DNA of 64,000 bases from Undibacterium umbellatum. Lineage in GTDB: Bacteria > Pseudomonadota > Gammaproteobacteria > Burkholderiales > Burkholderiaceae_D. The stretch's first letter is position 1. Each line of letters opens with the position of its first letter. Below the pieces are notes generated by a model. The model saw only the letters and a list, made by a program, of their open reading frames with translations. It was not told the DNA's origin and did not search any database. A program made the position numbers and the translations under genes. The DNA lies in NCBI RefSeq assembly GCF_014284125.1, contig NZ_JACOFX010000009.1:143155-207154 (forward strand), in the 5' to 3' direction. Positions 59,325 to 64,000 of the stretch are shown here, piece after piece.

Positions 59325-62300
59325 TTATGCAATCAGATTAGCCACAGTAATAATACCAACCGTACCCGTTAATTGTACAAAAAAGTCAGTAGTGTCAAAC
59401 TGGCTGGTATCTGAACCGGTGTTCTGGAACAGATAAGTACCTGCTGCTGTACCGCCCGCTATCGTGATCAGGAAAACCTGGTCACTGCTGTTGAGAAAGG
59501 CGGTCAAATCAGCGCCTATGGCGGTCAGATAGTTGGCGGTAGTCGCACTGGGGATGTTCCTGGAACTTAAGGTCATCGCATTGACGCCAGTCTTGAAGTA
59601 ATCCGTGCCCGACGCATTGAAATTACCCACGACATCTACCTGTGTCTGGTTCGACATATTGGCCCCAGTTGCTATCAGTGTTTCCGAAGCGGCTATAGAG
59701 TTTGGCAGATTAATGGTATCCACCGCCGCACCACCTGTGATGGTAGTCGCCGCAGAACTGGAACCCAGCAGGTTCAATGTCTGGCCACCAGTACCCAGGG
59801 TAATGGTGTTGTCGCCCGTGCTCTTGGTATAGTTTAGCGTGACACCTGCGCCATTCATGTTGGTGAGACTGGCCGTACCTATACTGCCTGCCACGTTGAT
59901 GGTTTCGATATTCGCGACTTTAGTGCTCAGATCAATGTTCTGGGTGGTGGTCGCACCGATATTAATTATATCTGTACCATTGCCACCATCCACCGTGGTC
60001 AGGAAGTTGATGATCTGGTTGGCCGTAAAGTTAAAGGTATCTGCACCTGTGCCACCAATGACACTGACAGCCACATTGGCCGAGGTGAAGTTATTGGTGC
60101 CATTGGCAAGGTTGTACTTCTCTATCGTACTGAAGGCATTGAAAGTGCCAGCTGTCGTCAAATTAAGTGTTTCTGTTCCTGCGGCATTGACGGTGCCGCT
60201 AAATTGCGACATCTGGGCGATCGTTGCCGTGATGTTGGCATTATTGGTCAGCGTCAGGTTTTCAAAGTCGGTGATCGTGGCATTGCTGATATCCGGTGTC
60301 GACGAGAAGAACGCCAGGCTATCTGTGCCAGTGCCACCAGCATAAGTGCCGAGAATGGTAACGCCATTCAAGGCCAGGCTATTATTGCCGTTGCCCAAGG
60401 ACGCCGTACTGGAAACAGTGGCGTTGATTGTGATATTGTCGTTACCACTACCGCCAGTGTAGTTAACACCTGCCGTGGCAGAGTTCATGTTGACGGTATT
60501 GGTACCGCTGGCACTGCCTTTGACCGTCGCTGCGCCTGTCAGGGCACTGGCTGTCCAGGTAAAGCCACCAAGGGTAATGCCGCTGGCATCAACCGTCGTC
60601 AGTGCGGTGCTCGATGATGACAGGGTCAGGCCTGCATTGCCACTCACATTAAAGGTCTTGACTGAGTTACCCAGCCAGGTCATGTTGTCATTGAAGGCAC
60701 CTGTGGGCGTGCTCTGGGTGTCGTTGACACTGATATTAACGGTCTCGACGCCGGATGCAGTAATACCGGAGTTGGCAAAGGCGATGCCAGAAGTACTGCC
60801 ATCCGTCAGCGTCAGGTTGACGACATCATTGACACCACCGACAAACGCAGCATTGGAAATGGTAAAGGCCGTACCCGTACCATTGAGCGTGATGTTGCCA
60901 TTGCTGGGCAAGTTGCTCAATGTCAGGCCATTGGCGGCAGAGAAAGTGACGTCGCTATAGCTCCCCAGTACCTGCAAGTCGACGGTCTGGTTGGTTACAC
61001 TAGTGAGGCGCAATTTCTCAAAGCCGCTGACATTGGCAGCAAAGGTACCGGAACCGGATGCCGTGGCCGCATACGCTGCCGACAGCACAATCGTGTCAGA
61101 GCCCGCACCACCATTCACAACGATAGGCAACAAGGCTGTGTTAGGAATGAAGGTGTCATCACCTGTACCACCATTGATGGTCGTGAAGCCTGCCGATGTG
61201 TTGTAGGTAATGGTATTGGTACCATTAGCGAGGTTCAGAACCTTGACGTTGCTGATGGTGCCGCCTGTGCTGCCATTATTGAGAGTGACAGTGCCCGCCG
61301 TGGTCAGGGTCAGTATATCGTTATCTGCCGCATTGCCAGCGATGGTCGCTCCATTAAGCCCAGGGATGCTGGACATGAAGATGTCATTGGCGCCAGAGAC
61401 ACCATTGAACGTGCCACCAGCAGTGACACTGACGGCATTGGCAATACCAAAGTCACTGGCCACAATACTGCCTGTAGTGCCACCCAGTTTGACGATAAAG
61501 TCGCTGCCATCCACTGCTGTTGCGCTACTGCCCGAATTCTGGAACACATACGTACCTGCTGCTGTACCACTGTTGACGGTGATGGTATAAGCCTGGCCAG
61601 TATTGGCAAGGCTTGCGCCCGCTGCTGTTGCCGCAGTCGCTATGGCTGCCGCCAGGTTGCTGCTGTCAGCATTGGCGATATTCAGGTTAAACAGCGAGGT
61701 CGCGATAACGCCAGTCCCGAAACTGTCTGCACCTGCTGCCTTGAAGTTATTGACAGTATCCATGGCATTGATGTTCGAGCCTGCCAAAATCACATCTGCA
61801 CCAGTTGCCGTGGTGGACAAATTGATGATATCAGCGCCAGAACCGCCAGTGATGGTACTCGCGCCTGTGCCTGTACCCAGGATATTGAGGGTCTGGCCAC
61901 CCGAACCCAGCGTGATGCCATTGATCGCCGTCGAAGCTGACTTGGTGAAGTTCAGGGTAACGCCAGCGCCATTTTCATTGGCGACGGTCCAGGTTGCAGT
62001 TGTGCCACCTGTAACGTTGACTGTTTCTACATTGCTGACTTTGGCAGACATGTCCAAAGCGGCAGTCACAGCACCGACATTGAGGGTGTCTGTACCCGCA
62101 CCGCCATTGATGGCTGTGGAAGCAGCGATGATAGCTGAGCTGGCATTGATGGTGTCATTGCCCGTACCACCCGTCACCGATACCAGGCCGGTTGCGGCAG
62201 TAAAGGTATTATTGCCATTGGCCAGTACATAGTTTTCTACATTGGCATTAGCTGTGACCGTGCCTGCAGTCGTGAGGTTGACTGTTTCTGCCCCTCCGGC

Positions 62301-64000
62301 AGTGAAGGTGGTAAAGCCAGCAAACTGTGCTGCTGTCATGGTGACAGACGCGTTATTGTTGATATTGACGGTTTCAAAACCACTGACATTGGCCGCGCTG
62401 ATATTGCTGCCATTGAACAGGTACAAGGTATCAGATGTGCCCGAACCAGCCACAAAGGTGCCGCTATAGGTCTTGCCTTCCATGACCAGGCTATTGCTGC
62501 CTGCCCCCAGATTGATATTGCCAGCCAGCATGGAGTTGCCACTATTCGCCAGATCAACATAATCATTGCCTGATCCGCCATTGACGGTAGTAATACCAGA
62601 GTTCGCTACCGAGAAGAAAACAACACTGCCAGCGCTACCGTCCATCGTCAGCGTCTTGATATTGGTGATGGTATTACCACTACCAATATTCACCGTACCG
62701 CCGCCAGAGATAGTGATGGTGTCTGAATCGCTGCCATTGCCGTTGACGGTTGTGCCTACCAGAGCGGCCACATTGCCGGTAAAGTTCTCGTTCAGACCAG
62801 CTGTGCCATTGAATATACCGCCTGCAGTCAGCACAGTGCTGTTGGCAGCCTGGCCATTGCCATTCGATGGGTTGGTGCCTATGGTGCCAGCAATTGCAGT
62901 AGCACCACCGGAAACAATAATCGCATTGGAAGTCGTACTGTTATTGACACCACCACCGGTCGCATTCGAAGCCGAGGTCACGTCATACACCAGGGTACCA
63001 CCAGTGATGGAGATATAGGACAGATCAATATTATTCACACCCGCCACATCATCGACGATAGTCAGTTGATGCGGACCCACACCAGTGAATGTCAGCACAG
63101 GACCAGACAGGTTCAATGCCGCACGCGCAGCGATTAATGCCGCATATTGGGAAGCATTGATCACGACTGCTGAATTGGCTGTGATGTTTTCAATGTTGGA
63201 CAGTTGTGCACCAGCCAGGTTGATCGCACCGTAAGTGACCAGTGTATCGTTACCAGCACCCAGGTTGATCGTGTCTGTGACAACGCGAGCAACTGCATTG
63301 ACTGTGGACTGCGCGTTCAGAGCAACACCGTTTTCAGATGTGTTGTATGTACCGGCAACATAGTTACCCAGCAATACAACGCGGTCTGCACCAGCGCCCA
63401 GGCTCAGGAAGTTGGCGCCACGGGCCAGTGTGACGTCCAGAGCAGATTGTGCTGTCAATGCACCAGCATCGATAGATACACCGACTGTTGCGTTAGCAAC
63501 GTTGATGTTGTCCAGGGCACGGATAGTCAGACGTTCGATGTGCGTTGTTGTGTTAGCAGCTTGATAGCCGTCAACCAATGCATCAACGATCGTATCGTTC
63601 AACTGGATTTGGGACACTTGTGTGACTGCTGTGTCGTTTGTCAGTTCGATGTTACCGATGTTGCTGATACCGTTGAAGTCACCGATGGCTGCGTTTGTTG
63701 CATTGCGCAGTTCGATCACGTCGTCGTTCTTTTGGCTCAGGTTAGTCGTGTTGTTGTCAACTGCACCACCGTTGATCGCGTGTGTACCATTGAAGTTCGC
63801 GTCAGAGAAGATGATACGGTCTGCTGTGCGGCTTGCACCTTCTTCGCCGTTGTAGCTGAAGCGGCTTGTGGAGCTCAGTGCACGTGCATCGATAACTGCT
63901 GCGCTTTCGATGGCTGTACCAGCTGTGTCTGCTGCATTGGATGCATCATTGGCTGTGTCGTTGTCATTAACGATGGCCAGAACGCCTGCGTTGTTGTTCG
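59325..64000 (-). CDS. Very large RTX-like repeat protein, 5' end outside the window
   Basis: At least 1558 residues, open to the right edge and so incomplete at its N-terminus. It is rich in Gly, Asn, Thr, Ala and Val, with almost no Cys and many RTX-like turns (GGSGNDTINASS, GGAGTDTLNVG, LGAGADRVVLLG, GGTGDDTFIPNT) separated by beta-strand repeats (ETVNVTGGT, VENYVLANGNNTF). This suggests a long calcium-binding beta-solenoid, exported probably by a type I system through its C-terminus and displayed as an adhesin or S-layer-like protein. A C-terminal module of about 160 residues (59325-59812) recurs inside the protein (about 61437-61920). No secretion genes are in view. Start codons inside the frame, such as 63719, are not the true start. 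Confidence 0.85.
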   Translation of the reverse strand, partial: NNNAGVLAIVNDNDTANDASNAADTAGTAIESAAVIDARALSSTSRFSYNGEEGASRTADRIIFSDANFNGTHAINGGAVDNNTTNLSQKNDDVIELRNATNAAIGDFNGISNIGNIELTNDTAVTQVSQIQLNDTIVDALVDGYQAANTTTHIERLTIRALDNINVANATVGVSIDAGALTAQSALDVTLARGANFLSLGAGADRVVLLGNYVAGTYNTSENGVALNAQSTVNAVARVVTDTINLGAGNDTLVTYGAINLAGAQLSNIENITANSAVVINASQYAALIAARAALNLSGPVLTFTGVGPHQLTIVDDVAGVNNIDLSYISITGGTLVYDVTSASNATGGGVNNSTTSNAIIVSGGATAIAGTIGTNPSNGNGQAANSTVLTAGGIFNGTAGLNENFTGNVAALVGTTVNGNGSDSDTITISGGGTVNIGSGNTITNIKTLTMDGSAGSVVFFSVANSGITTVNGGSGNDYVDLANSGNSMLAGNINLGAGSNSLVMEGKTYSGTFVAGSGTSDTLYLFNGSNISAANVSGFETVNINNNASVTMTAAQFAGFTTFTAGGAETVNLTTAGTVTANANVENYVLANGNNTFTAATGLVSVTGGTGNDTINASSAIIAASTAINGGAGTDTLNVGAVTAALDMSAKVSNVETVNVTGGTTATWTVANENGAGVTLNFTKSASTAINGITLGSGGQTLNILGTGTGASTITGGSGADIINLSTTATGADVILAGSNINAMDTVNNFKAAGADSFGTGVIATSLFNLNIANADSSNLAAAIATAATAAGASLANTGQAYTITVNSGTAAGTYVFQNSGSSATAVDGSDFIVKLGGTTGSIVASDFGIANAVSVTAGGTFNGVSGANDIFMSSIPGLNGATIAGNAADNDILTLTTAGTVTLNNGSTGGTISNVKVLNLANGTNTITYNTSAGFTTINGGTGDDTFIPNTALLPIVVNGGAGSDTIVLSAAYAATASGSGTFAANVSGFEKLRLTSVTNQTVDLQVLGSYSDVTFSAANGLTLSNLPSNGNITLNGTGTAFTISNAAFVGGVNDVVNLTLTDGSTSGIAFANSGITASGVETVNISVNDTQSTPTGAFNDNMTWLGNSVKTFNVSGNAGLTLSSSSTALTTVDASGITLGGFTWTASALTGAATVKGSASGTNTVNMNSATAGVNYTGGSGNDNITINATVSSTASLGNGNNSLALNGVTILGTYAGGTGTDSLAFFSSTPDISNATITDFENLTLTNNANITATIAQMSQFSGTVNAAGTETLNLTTAGTFNAFSTIEKYNLANGTNNFTSANVAVSVIGGTGADTFNFTANQIINFLTTVDGGNGTDIINIGATTTQNIDLSTKVANIETINVAGSIGTASLTNMNGAGVTLNYTKSTGDNTITLGTGGQTLNLLGSSSAATTITGGAAVDTINLPNSIAASETLIATGANMSNQTQVDVVGNFNASGTDYFKTGVNAMTLSSRNIPSATTANYLTAIGADLTAFLNSSDQVFLITIAGGTAAGTYLFQNTGSDTSQFDTTDFFVQLTGTVGIITVANLIA

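Noticed and set aside
1..64000. CRISPR array, tRNA or rRNA genes, prophage
   Set aside because: No regularly spaced direct repeats, cloverleaf-like segments, rRNA-like stretches or phage genes were noticed on reading either strand.

Overview
The window looks like a chromosomal segment of a betaproteobacterium of the order Burkholderiales, most likely Oxalobacteraceae (an Undibacterium- or Janthinobacterium-like organism). The main reasons are the soxCD-YZ-AX-B gene order, the style of the YafY, MmyB-type XRE and LysR regulators, a sux-type sucrose locus, and intergenic repeats that I associate with this order. Base composition looks moderate (low-to-mid 50s % GC by eye). Genus assignment is inference. 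I saw no rRNA, tRNA, CRISPR array, complete insertion sequence or prophage.

Layout. 1-10.2 kb: the 3' part of a chemoreceptor ending in a CheR-tether pentapeptide; a 1331-residue WG-repeat/acidic/TPR membrane protein; two paralogous lipoproteins; uppP and recQ. 10.2-14.4 kb: an MFS exporter whose promoter lies between two matching palindromes; a micro-operon with a 24-residue membrane peptide; a MITE-like element with 22-bp terminal inverted repeats; a Rho_N-like protein; a YafY-type regulator. 14.4-23.2 kb: a sucrose-use locus (LacI regulator, TonB-dependent receptor, amylosucrase, fructokinase, sugar symporter), with two LacI-type operators between regulator and receptor.

23.2-30.6 kb: a four-gene minus-strand operon of an HscC-type Hsp70 followed by three paralogous membrane proteins with a degenerate J domain (no HPD) and Sel1 repeats. 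30.8-38.1 kb: a complete periplasmic thiosulfate-oxidation operon, transcribed leftward as soxC-D-Y-Z-A-X-B and interrupted by two repeat-like spacers. 38.3-49.6 kb: a string of small units (rhomboid, M23-like protein, a LysR/SDR pair, solute-binding proteins, YdeI-like, GST, an XRE/membrane-protein pair, YjbR, PilZ, DsrE-like).

49.6-59.3 kb: a large hybrid histidine kinase with a two-component-regulator propeller; an orphan transposase-type HTH protein; a YtrA-type GntR/ABC operon with a clear palindromic operator; a frameshifted or frameshift-expressed small gene; a thioesterase. 59.3-64 kb: the 3' part of a very large glycine/asparagine/threonine-rich, RTX-like repeat protein that runs off the right edge.

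The clearest functional units are the sucrose locus (outer-membrane uptake, inner-membrane symport, amylosucrase cleavage with glucan synthesis, fructose phosphorylation) and the sox operon (thiosulfate oxidation in the periplasm). The less explained parts are the Hsp70/J-like trio, the micro-operon next to the MITE, and the slippery-sequence gene near 57.5 kb.
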